Below are positions 33,771 through 45,996 of a stretch of DNA of 64,000 bases, in pieces. The stretch is taken from assembly GCA_024500155.1 (NCBI GenBank), contig CM044868.1, positions 37,239,665-37,303,664 of the forward strand, in the 5' to 3' direction. The stretch is from Chenopodium formosanum. Taxonomy: Eukaryota > Streptophyta > Magnoliopsida > Caryophyllales > Amaranthaceae. The notes beneath the pieces were generated by a model. That model ran no database searches. It was not told where the DNA came from and saw only the letters and a program-made list of their open reading frames with translations. Position numbers and translations under genes: made by a program. How positions within the stretch are numbered: position 1 is the first letter of the stretch; every line of letters begins with the position of its first letter.

Positions 33771-35695
33771 CTCAGATCAAGCCTTGGGGTGAGCATATAT
33801 TTGGGCTACTGCCTCGAGTTTTCTCTTTCCCATTTATGTGTTCTATGCAATTATGGAAGCTAGTATGGATCGAACAGAAAAAAAAGTAATAAAATAAACC
33901 GATACCTCATCAATGTGTTGAGCTTCCGTGCAACTATTGACTAAGTGAAGCATGCATAAACCTCATCACGTATAAGGCACCGTCTACTCCGTTGTCTTAT
34001 TGTGCACACTCAAATACCATGTTTTAATGAAATCATGCATAACCATTATCGATTTGAAGTTTATTAAACAAAGTCACTATGTCAAGGCATTACCTTTGCA
34101 TATTTTAACGTAGGACCCACAATCAAACGACAATTTAGCTTCTTAAACAAACAAATTATACCAAGTGCAAGTAAAAATGGGGCAACACTCACCCTAATTT
34201 GAGAGTGAGAAAGAGATGGAATGTGGAGTCAGTGAGGGAGATGTAGTGGTGGTGCTAGCTTAGGTGCTTATGGAAGCAACACCACAACAACACCACATCA
34301 AAAACCACGGCACAGCAACCCCGAAACCACAGCAACAACCACAGCAACAACACTTGCAGCCACCCAGTAGCAACCCCACAACAGCCACCCCGCAACAACC
34401 CTGCAACAACAACAGCACAACCACCAGCAACCTCGCAACCCCCTCAACCACCTACGACCACCATCAACAACCAAGCAACCCACGCAACCACCTACGACCA
34501 CTAGCAACAAACCACCAACCACCTACGACTCACACCCCCGTAATAACTCAGCAGCAACACCCCCAGAACCAACTACGACAACCACCAACCCCACACTCAC
34601 CTACGACCACCACCAATACAGAAAAAGAGGGGAATGAAAGGCATAGAGGAATGGCCGGAGTTTGGTCGGACTCAATGGAGAGGGGAACGAAAGGTAGAGA
34701 GGAATGGAGGGTAAAGCAAAATTTTTGGAAATGAGAATTAGAGGAGTAAAACACACAGGGGGAGGGTTTTGGAAAGGGAGACAACTTTTTTTAAAAAAAG
34801 GAAGTGATTCAAACCGGAACCGCTTTCCTTTTAAGTTTTGGAAGCGGTTCGGTTCAAACCGCTTCCTTTTTGTAATAAGTGGGTTTTTTTTGGAGTGTAT
34901 TTTTGGGTTTTGGGAAGCGAAATTGGAAAACCGCTTCCAATTTAGGGCTACTAACTAAGTTTATTCTACTAGTGAAGGGAAGTCGTGTCTTAATGCCGGA
35001 GCCGGAGGCCCGGTTATGAACAAGACCACAAAAGAGGTTGTAGACATAATTGAGGATGTAGTTCGTCACTACATGGATTGGCAAGAGGGAGAGAGAGAGA
35101 GTCTATAAGCAAGAGTTGCTCAACGGTCTATTCGGTTAATCATCTCAATGCAATCAATAACTTGTGTTCCAAAATCTCAAACTTGGGGAAGGAGATGACA
35201 TTGATCCAAGCCAAGCTAGAGAGTGTCTCTTCGATTGCACCAAGTCTTCCCTCCCACATTAAGGGGAGAGGTACACCTTCTAACTCTATTTCTCCTTCTA
35301 CCTCAAATAATATGCCAAGTGGTTGTGTCTTTTGTGATGTTTGTGGGTCTTATGACCATGACTCTTCTAATTGTCCAAAAGCTTTAGAAAATTGTGATGA
35401 TGTTGATAACAATGATTGTGAGCTAGTGAATTTTGTTTCCAACAAGAATAATGGAAAAAGATTTGATGGTCCAAGGAATTTTGGGAATAGAAATACTCAC
35501 CAACAAGGTAGTTTTGATAACTACAACAATGGTGATTATAGGAACCAAGGAAATCAAGGTTTCCGAGATTACTATAACAATCAAGGTTATAGTAATCAAA
35601 ACCATAGCCAATGGTATGGAAATCAAGGTCAATCTAATGGTTTTGGTGGCCAACACCAAAAGTTTAGAAACAATGAGGGCTGAGGTAATTGGAAC

Positions 35696-38600
35696 CACTA
35701 CCATAAAAACAAGAATATGAAACGCAACATATAGAACGGTTGGGTAAAAAAAGTGTTCTTTGCAACTAAATATAACGGTTATCGATCTGCAGCAGGCGTT
35801 GTGTAAAGTAATAAATATAAAACGGTTAGGAACTTCCGTTCTCTATACTTTTTAAAATTAAAAGGTTATTTTATTTTATTAATTTAATAAAATAATAAAA
35901 CAATGTACTCATACAAATATAACCACTAAGTTTTTTTTGAGTTAATTTTGAAAAGCCCGCCCACTAATAGTTTCTTTTCTTTTTTAAAATTGGGCAATTA
36001 CTTTGTTACTTTAGCAAACCTAACCCAGTTCTTCCTTAGAGCATAGCTAATGGATGCCCAAGCTAATGGTGGTCATCATATTTTTTATTACTTTCTCTCT
36101 CTTCCACCTCATTTATGTCCAACTCCCATGCCCATACACTCACATTGGTTGCCCTCCAAATTTGTGGGCATTGATTCTCCTTTCCTTCCATTCCCATGTG
36201 AGTCTTCATCAATTGAAAAAAAAAAAAAAAAACTAAACCTCCTCTCTTTGTTGGACAAGTGGCGAAATACCACTAAATGCCCACACTCAACAAATGGTCA
36301 TGGCCATGACCTGGTCATGAACCATTTCTCACAAAAAGTACAAATTTTTCATTTTTTAAGCTTTTTTTATTTTTCTCTATCTTCATGCCTACCCAAAATG
36401 GGCAACCATTGACTATACTCTTATACTACTCGCCTGCTGCCTCCTCTTTCATCTTCCTCGAGATGTATTGCTCAACTTGCATATACATACTCCATTTTCA
36501 TTTGATTTTAGCAATAAAAAAACACAATTTTAATTTATTGGATATATCGAAAATTTGTATTGATTATTTATTCTCCTCTAGTATCAATTTCTCTGTCTAT
36601 CAATTGCATTTTGTCGGCGTTCTACAATCTAATTGTAGAAATTATTCATTTATACGATTATCTTCATGTATTTGTTAAGGATTTTATGGCTATTTACGAT
36701 CGATATGATTAAATCTCGATAATTTATCCCGTAAGCGGTGATAGTGGTGTCGGCGTTGTCGGCAGAGCTCGAAAATTGCTGACTCCATCGTTACCTTCTC
36801 CGCCCTGGTTTTCCATTGAAACAATTTTCGAGTTCTCCATTGAAGTGTTGTCATGCTCTTAATTGACGGGCTTCTCTCCTCTAGTTTTTGTGAGTTTTTC
36901 TTTCTTATCTTCCTTTTTAAATCATCATATACTATTTTGTGATGTTGTGTCAGGGTTACAAGATTCGCGGTACGTTGGCCCGAACCGCGACCTAGTTCGT
37001 TCGTACCAGAACACAGTACAAACGCGACTCAGGTCGCCGGAGGTCGCGATTCGAGTCGCTAGAGTCCACGAAGCGATTTCATAGCTTTTAAAGGGAAAAA
37101 GAAAGGGAAAAAATGGAGAAACCTCCATTAAAATCTTAGAGTTCTTGAAATAGGAGAGAGAAACTAATTGTATAGGTGAGAGAAGGCGAGAGATAGTGGG
37201 TTAGTCCTCAGCTGGCAGCGTTTTTTTTATTGAAAAATCTTCTTTAGGGTAGCTGGGGATAATTGGTGGGCTTAAACAACCCCACGTGTACTTTTCTAGA
37301 CCTCTTATCTTACCTTTAATTTAGTACTCCGTGTTATACAGATGTGTAGTGTACTTTAATATATTTTTTTTAGTGAAATTCGAATTTATAGATTTGGATC
37401 ACTGGAGGCTGTCAATTGGACCAAAAAGCCTTAAACATAATTAATAATTATAAAATAAAAAAATTTAACAAATAATATCTTAAAATAGATTTTGTTCTTA
37501 TCCCTTATTGGTTAATAAAAATTTACTTAAAAATATAATATTAATTATTTATTTCGTACCCAATCGTTCCGGATTCACTAAGAGTAAAGTTTCACGTATG
37601 CGTTTCCGTACAACGTTTCGAATTGAACCACGTACCTTGTAACATTGTGTTGTGTTGTTGAATTGGGTTTTCTGTTTAAATGTGTGGTATAAGAATTTAT
37701 TGTTTGTTAGTAAAGTCGTGATTGCTAATTTTATTGTTAGATTAACCATGCTTATAAAGTATAGGTGGGTCACATAACTTGGGTTTCAATGAAGAATACA
37801 AATTTTGGTTGCTTAGCTTCAGAAAAATAGTCTTCAAAGCTATATGAAGAAAGCAAAGAACAAAAATTCGGCCTTTGATATACGAAGTATAATTTTTCGA
37901 GGTTATTCAAGCGCAAGATTAGATTATGTTAGATCAATAATCAGGGCTTTTATCAAGGTTAAGCAAAGATTTTGTTAAGTACAATACTTTGTATATTACA
38001 AATTAATGAAATTATTTTTCTGGGTTTAATTTCTTAGTTTGCATCATTGCATGTGCATTTTGTTTTCTTAACTTTTTTTTTTTTTTTGCTTTTAATTGTA
38101 TTACCATTTTGAGATACATGGCAACAAACATGTTAGTTTGTTAGTAGCAATGAAAACATTATATTTTATTAAATACTTTTTGATTTATTGTTTAATTAAA
38201 ACCATTGAATTTGGTAGTGCTTTTAATATATGTTCTTCGTCTTTTATAATTCGGTAGTATTTATACATAAGAAATGCATAAATTGTTTTCGCTGGATATT
38301 TTATAAATACAAGCATATACAAGAAAAATACAGTTGGAAATATAGGAATACAGGAAGATGTATAAGCTACTATAAGCTAGCGATTTTTGCTTTTTTTTTT
38401 TTTTAAAAAAAAAAAACAAGAATTATAGAACTGTTGTCTTAGGTACGTAGCAGTTCTATTTTGTAAGGATTACATAGAACGGTTAAGTACTCTAACTGTT
38501 CTCTTTTCCTTCATTATTTTCTGAATCCAAGAAGGGAAAAGAGAACAGTTATGACAAAGAACCGTACTATATTGTTCAACATATAGAACACCTCTTTAAG

Positions 38601-38700
38601 GCGATCTATATACTTTACACATCGCTTAGAAGAAGAACAGTTCTAAGGCGTTCTATAAAGCCTATTTTAACCGTTTTCTAAAGCCGTTTTTGTAGTAATG
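35696..38700 (+). mobile_element. CACTA-like transposon 2, non-autonomous
   Basis: Left end CACTACCATAAAAAC; right end read inward CATTACTACAAAAACGG. Both match the CACTACAAAAA class, allowing a small change at the right terminus. Target duplication aac (35693-35695, 38701-38703) is confirmed by the uninterrupted homologue near 4097. Subterminal copies of 'agaacggtt' / 'aaccgttct' cluster within 150-250 bp of both ends. No transposase domain is seen in 3005 bp. Confidence 0.85.
36930..37100. other. GC-rich patch in CACTA 2
   Basis: CpG-dense stretch with 'ttcgcggtacg', 'gaaccgcgacc' and 'ggtcgcgattcgagtcg' words, unlike the AT-rich rest of the element. It leaves a 73-residue frame (36863-37084) that I do not recognise. 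It may be captured genomic DNA or another word-repeat island. Confidence 0.4.
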
Positions 38701-39317
38701 AACAATCAAAATAGGGGAAAATTTCAAAACAATAACCAAAGGGGACCCCCACCCGGATTTGCTACAAGATCTCAAGGCAATGGTATTAATTCTTATGCTC
38801 GACCCCCATCTACCAAGACTACCTTAGAGGAGATCATCGAGAACCAAACCAAGATTTTGAACACTTACATGTCGGTGAGTGATAAGAAGTTTAATGATAT
38901 GATGACACACAACAAGATGCTTGAAACCCAAATCACTCAACCAGCCAACACCTTGAAAGATTATGCTAGACCTTCTTCGTTACCTTCTCATCAAGGAGTT
39001 TATCCTATGAAACCCGTTTATTCTATCACCACAAGGAGTGGAAAAGTGCTTAAAGAGAGATTTTCTAGGAATAGTGAGGAGTATGAGAAGAAGAGTGATT
39101 CAAATGAGGAAAAAGAGAATGATGTGTCAAAGAGTGTGAGCAAAGAGGAAGCCCATGAGAAAAAGATAGGTGTTAAGATAGTGCAAGAGGAGGTGAGAAA
39201 ACCTGACTTTCTGTATCCCCTAAAGTTTATGAGGAACAAATTAGATGAACAATTTGGGAGGTTCCTTGACATGTTGAAGGAGGTGCATCTTTTTTCCCTC
39301 TCACCGAAGCCATGACC

Positions 39318-39914
39318 CAAATGCCTTGATATTTCAAATTCCTTAAGGATATCTTGAGTGGCAAGCGAGAGTGCAATGAGACAGATTTGGTAGAGCTTGG
39401 TAAGTGTTGTAGTGATTTGATTCACAATGACCTACTAAAGAAGATGAAAGATCCGGATAATTTCTCAATTCCTTGCAAAATAAAGAGTAAGTTGTTTGAA
39501 AATGCATTGTGTGACCTAGGTGCTAGTGTTAGCATTATGTCTTACTCGGTGTTTAAGAAGCTTAAGATAGGAGAAATTCTTCGTACAAACATGACCTTGC
39601 AATTGGCCAATTGATCCATTAAGTTCCCAAAAGGAAGAGTTGAGGATGTTCCCCTTAAGATAGGTAGTTTAACAAGTTCCGTAGATTTTATTGTGCTTGA
39701 AATTGTAGAAGATTACCACATTCCTATTATTCTAGGGAGACCGTTCTTAGCTATCTCGGGATCTTTGATAGATGTTAAGGGAGGCCGTATCACTTTCAGA
39801 GTTGGTAATGGAAAAGAAAGTTTTGAAATAAAACCGATGCATGAATCCTTGTCTTATGTGAAAGGAATCATGAGTGATAATTCCCTTCTATCATTTGATA
39901 ATGTGTGTGATTAA
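39318..39914 (+). pseudogene. Athila-type aspartic protease of C2
   Basis: The processing protease of Gag-Pol. Active-site segment ENALCDLGASVSIM, with the catalytic Asp codon near 39513; DLGAS is the Athila form of the usual D-S/T-G-A. A TGA stop at 39612 follows LQLAN. The same frame then gives KFPKGRVEDVPLKIG and IVEDYHIPIILGRPFLA, the conserved C-terminal half. The protease is therefore complete apart from one stop. It follows gag after a short gap in another frame. Confidence 0.85.
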
Positions 39915-41633
39915 TTATTCAACTAACGGTGTTCTTGAGATTTTTGATGATGTGCTTGTGAGTTTTGATTGCATTAAAGTTAGTGAAGAGAAAAAGGAGC
40001 TTTCAAAGGCTATGGACGAAGAGGTAATTGACATTCCGTATTGGTTTGAGCTTTGCCCTCAAGAGGAGGAGGATGATTCCATGGAAGTGGATGGTGTTAA
40101 CCGTCTAAAAGAGGGAACAAGGCAAAGAAGAAGGCAAGAGCTTCTCGGAAGAAGAGAATGAGATTGAAGTTGAAGCATGAGAAAGTTGTGTTTGAAGTAC
40201 AAGCAAATGAAGTTTCATCAAGTAACAATGAGTAGTTGCTAAAAATTGAAGAGAAATTTGTACCTTCAGCCACATTGAATAAGGTGGTGTCCTTTGACCC
40301 TCCATGATTTGGAGGAAGGGTGGAGCTTAGGACCATAAGCAAGCGCTTCCCAGAAGGAAACCTAGAGATTTCTAACCTTTTCGTTTAATTTCTATTTTCT
40401 TAAATTTCTTTCTTTTATTTTCCTTTCTTTCACTAGTTTTTCTTTTGGATTTATAGGGTGAATTCATGGAGATGGATTAATTCAAATGAGCATGAGCAAT
40501 GGGAAGGTGTTTTGCGGTTTTTGATGTGATTATATTCAATATTATCGAATTTTGAGGTAAAAGGGTAAGAAATGTTAGTGAGATAAGATTGGGAAAATTA
40601 TGCTAAAATTTGAAGAAAGTTTAAAGTTAGTGGGTTCATTGCGGTGCCATCATTATTTTGGGATGTTAAATCCACTATCAACATGTTTAGAAACTGCCAT
40701 ACTTGGTGGGTTCAATAGCCTCGGGATGATACTGAGCGAAGAGCCCACAGGTAAGCGCACCAAAGAAGCAAGAAAATTGAATGCCGAGTGGCGCGGGCTC
40801 GCGCGGCGCTGGTGTGGGCGCCCTGTAAGGCCACACAGTCGTGAACCCATGTGTTATTACCCTTTTTCTTCTTTTTTCTTTCTTTTCTGATTTCTCCTTC
40901 TTCTCTATCATTTCGAACGCATCCACCTCACTAAAAAAGCACAAACCACACAACCCTAACCATACTCTCATCAAAATTCATCATCAAATCTTCCAAATTC
41001 TTTAAAAAATCATAAAAGTCCTTCTAAAAAATCATCATATTCAACAAAAATCACACTACTTTCATCCATTTCAATCTCCAATCTCTCTCAGCCAATGTTG
41101 AAGCAATTTGGGGTTTTTCGATTTTGAGAGAATTCGTGGCTAAAACTTGTTCAGTCTTGCTTCTTGTATGGCATAATCATCTTCTCTTACTCTTAATTGC
41201 ATTTTTATACCATATAATTTCAAATTATAGATTGTTCTTGGTAATGAATAGTAGTAGTATAAATTTTGATGATTTTGATGATTGATGTTGAAATTTGGAT
41301 GATTATTTGTGTTGTTTGTTTATTGATTTTGTAGCTTATTTTTGGATATTATTTGAGAATTGGTGAAGTTGGATTTTTGGTAGTTTGGTAGTATGATATT
41401 GGTTTGATGAGCATTGGTTTTAGTCTTATTGTCATTGGTGATTGATTTGGAAGCAATTGTTGATTTGAATTGTTAGGTGATTGGGAAAAGTTGAGATTGT
41501 TTGATTTTGGTAGTAAGTTGTTGAGTGGCGGTATTGGTAAAGGAGTGTGGTTGTGGCATCCTGAAGTGTTGGTTGGTGTTGTTTGTGGTGTTGTGTGATC
41601 GGATTTTTGAGTTAATATCTTCGGAAGATCACC
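39915..41633 (+). other. C2 spacer between protease and downstream ORF
   Basis: 39915-40160 is an acidic coding remnant in a shifted frame (VLEIFDDVLVSFDCIKVSEEKKELSKAMDEE). After 40380 the sequence is non-coding and T-rich. A GC patch at 40785-40850 ('ggcgcgggctcgcgcggcgc') is followed by a leader-like pyrimidine/adenine region up to the ATG at 41634. RT, RNase H and integrase, expected here in a full Athila element, are absent. Confidence 0.6.
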
Positions 41634-43225
41634 ATGTCTAAACACATAAAGAACCTTCTCAAGAAACGCAAGACCAATGTAACCATTGAAGCACCCACTC
41701 CTACTCCCTCTACCTTACAAACTCGCCAACCTACCCCTATTCCCAAATACAAATCACCGACCCAATCCAAAAAGCAAGATTTGCCAAACTAAGAGATAAC
41801 TGTTCCTTTAAACCCTCTCTATTACTTCTAACCGGATGTGATAAAGTTGGGAATTGATGAGGATCTAAGGGAATTGCTTAACAAACTCCGCATTGGGACA
41901 TTTGTGAGTCGTAGCTTCCGTACTTATGTTTAAATTACTTTGGAGTTTTTGGCTACGGTGGATCTCGTTGTCATTGAGGGAAGAAACTACCGGGTTCAAT
42001 TTCAACTCTTCAACAACTATTTTGATCATTCTCTTGGATAGTTCAATACGGCTCTTGATTTTGATTTGAATTCGGATATTTTGGATCCCGAGCTCTTTTT
42101 CAACAATGAGTATGATCAAAAGTCATGGTCAAAAGTCATGGTGGGATGTCATTTCCGGGGGTTATGACTTTGAGACCCGGTATGCTAAGATTAATAAGGT
42201 GCTCCAACCATGTCTTCGAGTTCTCCATCGACTTTTGGGGTACTCGGTTTTCTCGAAGCATGAGTTGGGCAAAATGATCCAGTTAGAGCTTCAGAGTTTT
42301 TGGTTGGCTACTCGTGCAGAATACCAAGGTCGCTTAAATTTAGGGTACGCATTTGTGAAGTATTGCCAAGATTTGCAAGATAGGGAATCCGGCGAGATTC
42401 TATGTGACAGTATGGTCACAAGGCTCGTGACCAACCTTGAGCTCAATCACTATTTTCCATCTTGTACTCTGGTGAGAGATGTTGATTCTCTCAACCTCGA
42501 CATCAAGCAATTAAACCAAATTCAGTTTTTGGCTAAAAATAATGATGAAGAGGTGTTCGATTGGCTTAGGGATAGCAAGCATTGGTGTTATCTCCCTAAC
42601 CCCTCCTTGACTTCTCTCCACCGCGAGAATGTGGCGAATATTTGGCATGTCCCCTTGAGTCACCGCATCAATAACAACAAATTCCGCAACAACAACATCA
42701 AGAACAACAACACCAATATGCGAGCTCCGGCTTGGATTCCCTTAGTGATCAAATAAAGGGTATGTACAATCAAGATTTTGAGGCCCTCTACATTCAAATG
42801 AGGGGAATTTCGGATATGCGACAAGGTATGTTTCTCCAACAACAACAATTGTATGAAACGGGTGTTAACCGGGGAGACATCACTCCCCTGGTTAACTACC
42901 CATACTTTCCACCCCAACATGGTCCTATACCATCTTTTGAAGGTGATGGCATACCTATTTACCCATATTGGTAAGGACCCCCGGGGTCCAACACCGAGAT
43001 TCGTTCATTCCCCGATGAGCACGGTGACTGTGATTACCATGTTCCCGGTGGGAGCGACTGTAGGGGTTACTCCCCTTTCCCCTTGGCAGCAAGATAACTT
43101 TAGGGGGCACTATGCTTGGCCACCCGGTTACACCGAGGGATGGGATTCTTATGGTCCCCTATCCGGGTTTTCCTATGATAAGGATGACCATGATGGCGCC
43201 GGACCGAGTGGTAGTGGTAGCTAGT
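41634..43225 (+). pseudogene. Athila ORF1-family ORF downstream of pol position
   Basis: ATG at 41634 (MSKHIKNLLKKRK). The body includes ELLNKLRIGTFVSRSFRTYV, LEFLATVDLVV, then WWDVISGGYDFE...LRVLHRLLGYSVFSKHELGK, pattern of the Athila ORF1 family found in the envelope position of Athila elements; function unknown. A 13-bp tandem duplication (42116-42128 / 42129-42141) shifts the frame in front of WWDVISGG. Stops occur after DLPN, LYYF, RTYV and HSLG. The part 42140-42690 is open for about 200 residues. Another frame change near 42700 leads to a Gln/Pro/Gly-rich C-terminal tail. Confidence 0.7.
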
Positions 43226-44275
43226 TCCCTCATTTTTGTGTCGTTTGCCTCCATCCCTTATATTATATGTCCTTGCTTTGAATTGATGGGATGTTGAGAT
43301 GTATTTATGATTAGCTTGGGGGAACTTTACTTTTCTTAGGGGTTTGTCTCTATTTCCAATTTGTTGTTGAGCTTGCCTTGTTTTCTTTTGCCTCTTTATA
43401 TGATAGGCTCTATCTTGATTTATCTTTGATAGTGTTTGATTTTAATGACTATTTATCTCATTCTTTATCTTTTTGTTGTGATGATTTTTCCTTGATGATG
43501 ATGCATGTGTTGCTCCCACAAATCCAATCCCTTAATATCCAAATCCCATGAATTAAATTAATTAGCAACGTTGATTGGATTTGACTTTTCAATTGATTGT
43601 TATAACAATTGATTCATTTGATCCAATAACAATTATATTTAGATTCATTTGCATTCATCTACCAATTAGGGTTGTTAATAAGAGTTGGGCCGTTAGTTGG
43701 ATTTCACGTTTTTGGCTTACGATTGTTAATTACATTATCAAATAGATTGAGGTTTGTAAAATTATTGATCATTAATTACTAATAATAATATTGATTGGAA
43801 TTTCAATTTTAGCAAAGATAGGAACATTAATTGGATCACTTTTTAATTGATTGTAATAACAATAAATTCAATTGATCAAATAATAATTGTATTTAGATTT
43901 TACTTTCGTCTAACAATTAGGATTGTTAATAGAAGTTGACTTTGTAGTCAGACTCAATTAGAGTCAATTAGGGTTGTTATTTGGATTATCAATTACATTA
44001 CAAAATTATTCGACTTTCAAATTCTTGTTACCAAACGTAAAATGCCGATTTAAAATAGTTTAAAGTCAAACTCATTAATATTTTATTGTTAATAGACTCA
44101 ATTAGGATTGTTAATTGTATTTCACAACGAATTTGTATAAATAATGATCGGTAGACGCATTTACCTATCAATTGGGTCTAGAATATAGATTATGTAGCCG
44201 AGTTCAAATTCATTTAATTCAAACTCATTAATGTTATCTAATCAATACATTGAAAACTCTATGTGCTATGAATGA
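43226..44275 (+). other. C2 3' flank with PPT-like site and internal direct repeat
   Basis: 'agcttgggggaactttac' at 43312 is PPT-like. 43560-43740 and 43795-43965 are diverged direct copies (shared words 'ttgattggatttg/ttgattggaattt', 'aattgtatttagatt', 'accaattagggttgttaata'). No gene is supported. The 3' LTR of C2 should start in this interval but I cannot fix its edge. Confidence 0.5.
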
Positions 44276-45976
44276 TGTAGACACCTACTTTTGGGTTCTT
44301 GTCCCAAAAGGAAGTGCGATGATGTTACAAAAATTCGTTCTTCATGTTAGATCAAAGTTGAAATGTTTATGGACTATGAAAAGCATTATGAAGTAAGTTA
44401 AATCCCATATTTGAGACCAAGTTATCTTATATCCTTGTCCGATTACTAATTAGGCCTAAAATATGTTCATACATAATTAAACTTGATTAATAACGGACCC
44501 AAATGCGTCAAATGCAATGATTGGATCCAATGGAACCTACATTGTTGAAAACTGAGCCAAACAGATACACTAACCATCAAATTCCTGTGCAAGGCCTTTA
44601 CAGATGGATATCCCTTAGAGCTTTCCAAAGGTATATTATAAGCCCAATTCCGAGCCAAAACGAAAAAGTTATGATCAAAACACTAAACCGGGCCCTAAAA
44701 CCGACACCCTTGAAATCCAACGGCCATAACTGTTGATGTATAACATATTTTGACCTAATTTTAACGGAATTTAAAATTAGACATTCAGATCTTTCCAATG
44801 ATATTTCATACGCCTTAATCCGACTCCGCAATTAAAAGTTATGGAAGTATTAAAAACGCGTTTTCGTATAAGACAAACCGCAAACCAGCACAACTCAATC
44901 AGTTGTGCGCGCGCGACTCATTGAGATGCGCGCAGCACACCAGTGCGACTCTGAGAGTTGTGTGCACCACCTAACGGTGCGGCTGTAAAACCCTAAACCT
45001 ATATCCCTACGCCTATAAATAGGGGTCTTTGTTCAGCATTACGGGGACCGAAAAAATCAGAATTAAAACCCTAGTATTCTCAAAACCCTAATCTCTCAAC
45101 TTCTCTTACTATCATACTACTTTTTCTTCTCTCTTCCCAAATAATTTTAAACCCTAATTGAATCTATTGAAGTCCTTGGAGGTACAAAGAAGAAATAAAG
45201 TCCATAAACACATTAAACGAAGATTTAAAATAAAAGAAGAACGGTTAGTTTCCTGAGCACTTAGATAAATCACTTTTCTTTTATTGTTTAAATAACTTTT
45301 ATTGATTAATTAGTGTTGTTTGATCACTTTAATCATACTATTAATTAATTAATTCACATAGTATTCTTTCGTTAATCAAGACTAGAATTTGAATAATTAA
45401 TTGTTATTTTATCACATAAGACAAGGCGAATCTTATTTTTTTATTGTTCTTTTACGTATATTATTAAATAAGAATAACAAATTTTGCAATGTAATTCCTA
45501 CGTGATTAAGTGCTTGTAAATAAAATAAACTAACTTATTCTTTAGGTATCACGTTACATATTTTTTTTGGTAATGAAATTGTGAAAAAGGAAGAGCTAGT
45601 AGAGGCCGTACTAGGGCTACAAAAGCGATTCCTCCCTAAAGGGAACGTTATTTTAGTACCCTCGCTCCTGAATTCATTTCTGGTTTATGTAGACCAATTT
45701 GGGCATGGGTAAACTTATGATTCGTGCTAATTATTTCTTGAACCCCACATGGAAGAAAGACATGAACGAGGTTTATGAGTTTTCCTAAAACTCATTAGCG
45801 ACTCCTACTTGTTTCTTACGAAAAAGCGTGATGTGAGTATCGTTTCTAATTAAAGGTCTCCCAAACAATCAGGAATTCAAATCCTAATGCACCCTAACAA
45901 GTTTAAAGTCCTAGGCTTTTAAATTGCCATGGGTATTTAAGGAAGGACCCCCTACCATGGGATCACCCTCCTTACA
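44276..45976 (+). repeat. B2 5' LTR
   Basis: Starts TGTAGACACCTACTTTTGGG and ends GATCACCCTCCTTACA. GCGC island 44878-44982 ('cagttgtgcgcgcgcgac'); TATA 'cctataaatagg' at 45012-45022. At 1701 bp it is longer than the LTRs of B. Confidence 0.88.
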
Positions 45977-45977
45977 G

Positions 45978-45996
45978 TGGCGACTCCATTGGGGAC
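45978..45996 (+). other. B2 primer binding site
   Basis: TGGCGACTCCATTGGGGAC, one base after the LTR. It closely matches the A3 site (48499) and is the least decayed of the B-family sites. A tRNA-Arg-type primer is reported for Ogre/Tat elements; identity here is inferred. Confidence 0.75.

Larger units (their letters stand above)
32385..34974 (+). mobile_element. CACTA (En/Spm) transposon 1, non-autonomous
   Basis: Ends CACTAGTAGAAAAAAC... and ...GTTTATTCTACTAGTG are inverted repeats of about 16 bp with mismatches. The 3-bp target duplication aag (32382-32384, 34975-34977) is perfect. Subterminal regions carry many inverted copies of 'ggaagcggttt' / 'aaaccgcttcc' (32400-32620 and 34800-34950), the expected transposase-binding repeats. 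The interior has a 171-bp tandem array, a CTG/CAG-rich minisatellite and a CAA-rich block, and no transposase domain. At 2590 bp it depends on an autonomous partner. Confidence 0.92.
31970..39315 (+). pseudogene. Athila-type gag of C2 in three pieces
   Basis: Piece 1 (31970-32384): PLNHLKEFKKYCNTIKVNGV, LKLFPFSLIGRALELL, TWDEVTKEFLSRFYP, then stop, continuing as ECPHHGIPTYQIIQIFYGGL; this is the retrotrans_gag core. Piece 2 (34978-35695): helix ISNLGKEMTLIQAKLES and a CX2CX4HX4C knuckle, then an Asn/Gly/Gln-rich region. Piece 3 (38701-39315): PPGFATRSQGN, ENQTKILNTYM and KPVYSITTRSGKVL, the linker to protease. CACTA elements with 3-bp target duplications sit in both gaps. Without them the frame would still contain stops (for example after FYP and after 'SLYEA'). 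Confidence 0.85.
30446..44275 (+). mobile_element. Athila-like Ty3/gypsy element C2, pol-less and interrupted
   Basis: Order: 3' part of an LTR (30446-31549), PBS-like site 31550, gag (31970-39315, split by two CACTA elements), protease (39354-39914), a spacer, an Athila ORF1/envelope-position ORF (41634-43225), and a PPT-like 'agcttgggggaact' (43312). I found no RT, RNase H or integrase motif in about 14 kb. The gag, the DLGAS protease site and the downstream ORF place it in the Athila lineage. Its left LTR is cut by A2, and the right LTR is not clearly recognised. Confidence 0.75.

Noticed and set aside
33330..33863. 177-residue frame on plus and 139-residue frame on minus
   Set aside because: Both follow the CTG/CAG minisatellite in CACTA 1; no domain is visible.
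34264..34734. Gln/Thr/Pro-rich 156-residue frame
   Set aside because: CAA/CAC low-complexity block in the transposon; no start context, no domain.
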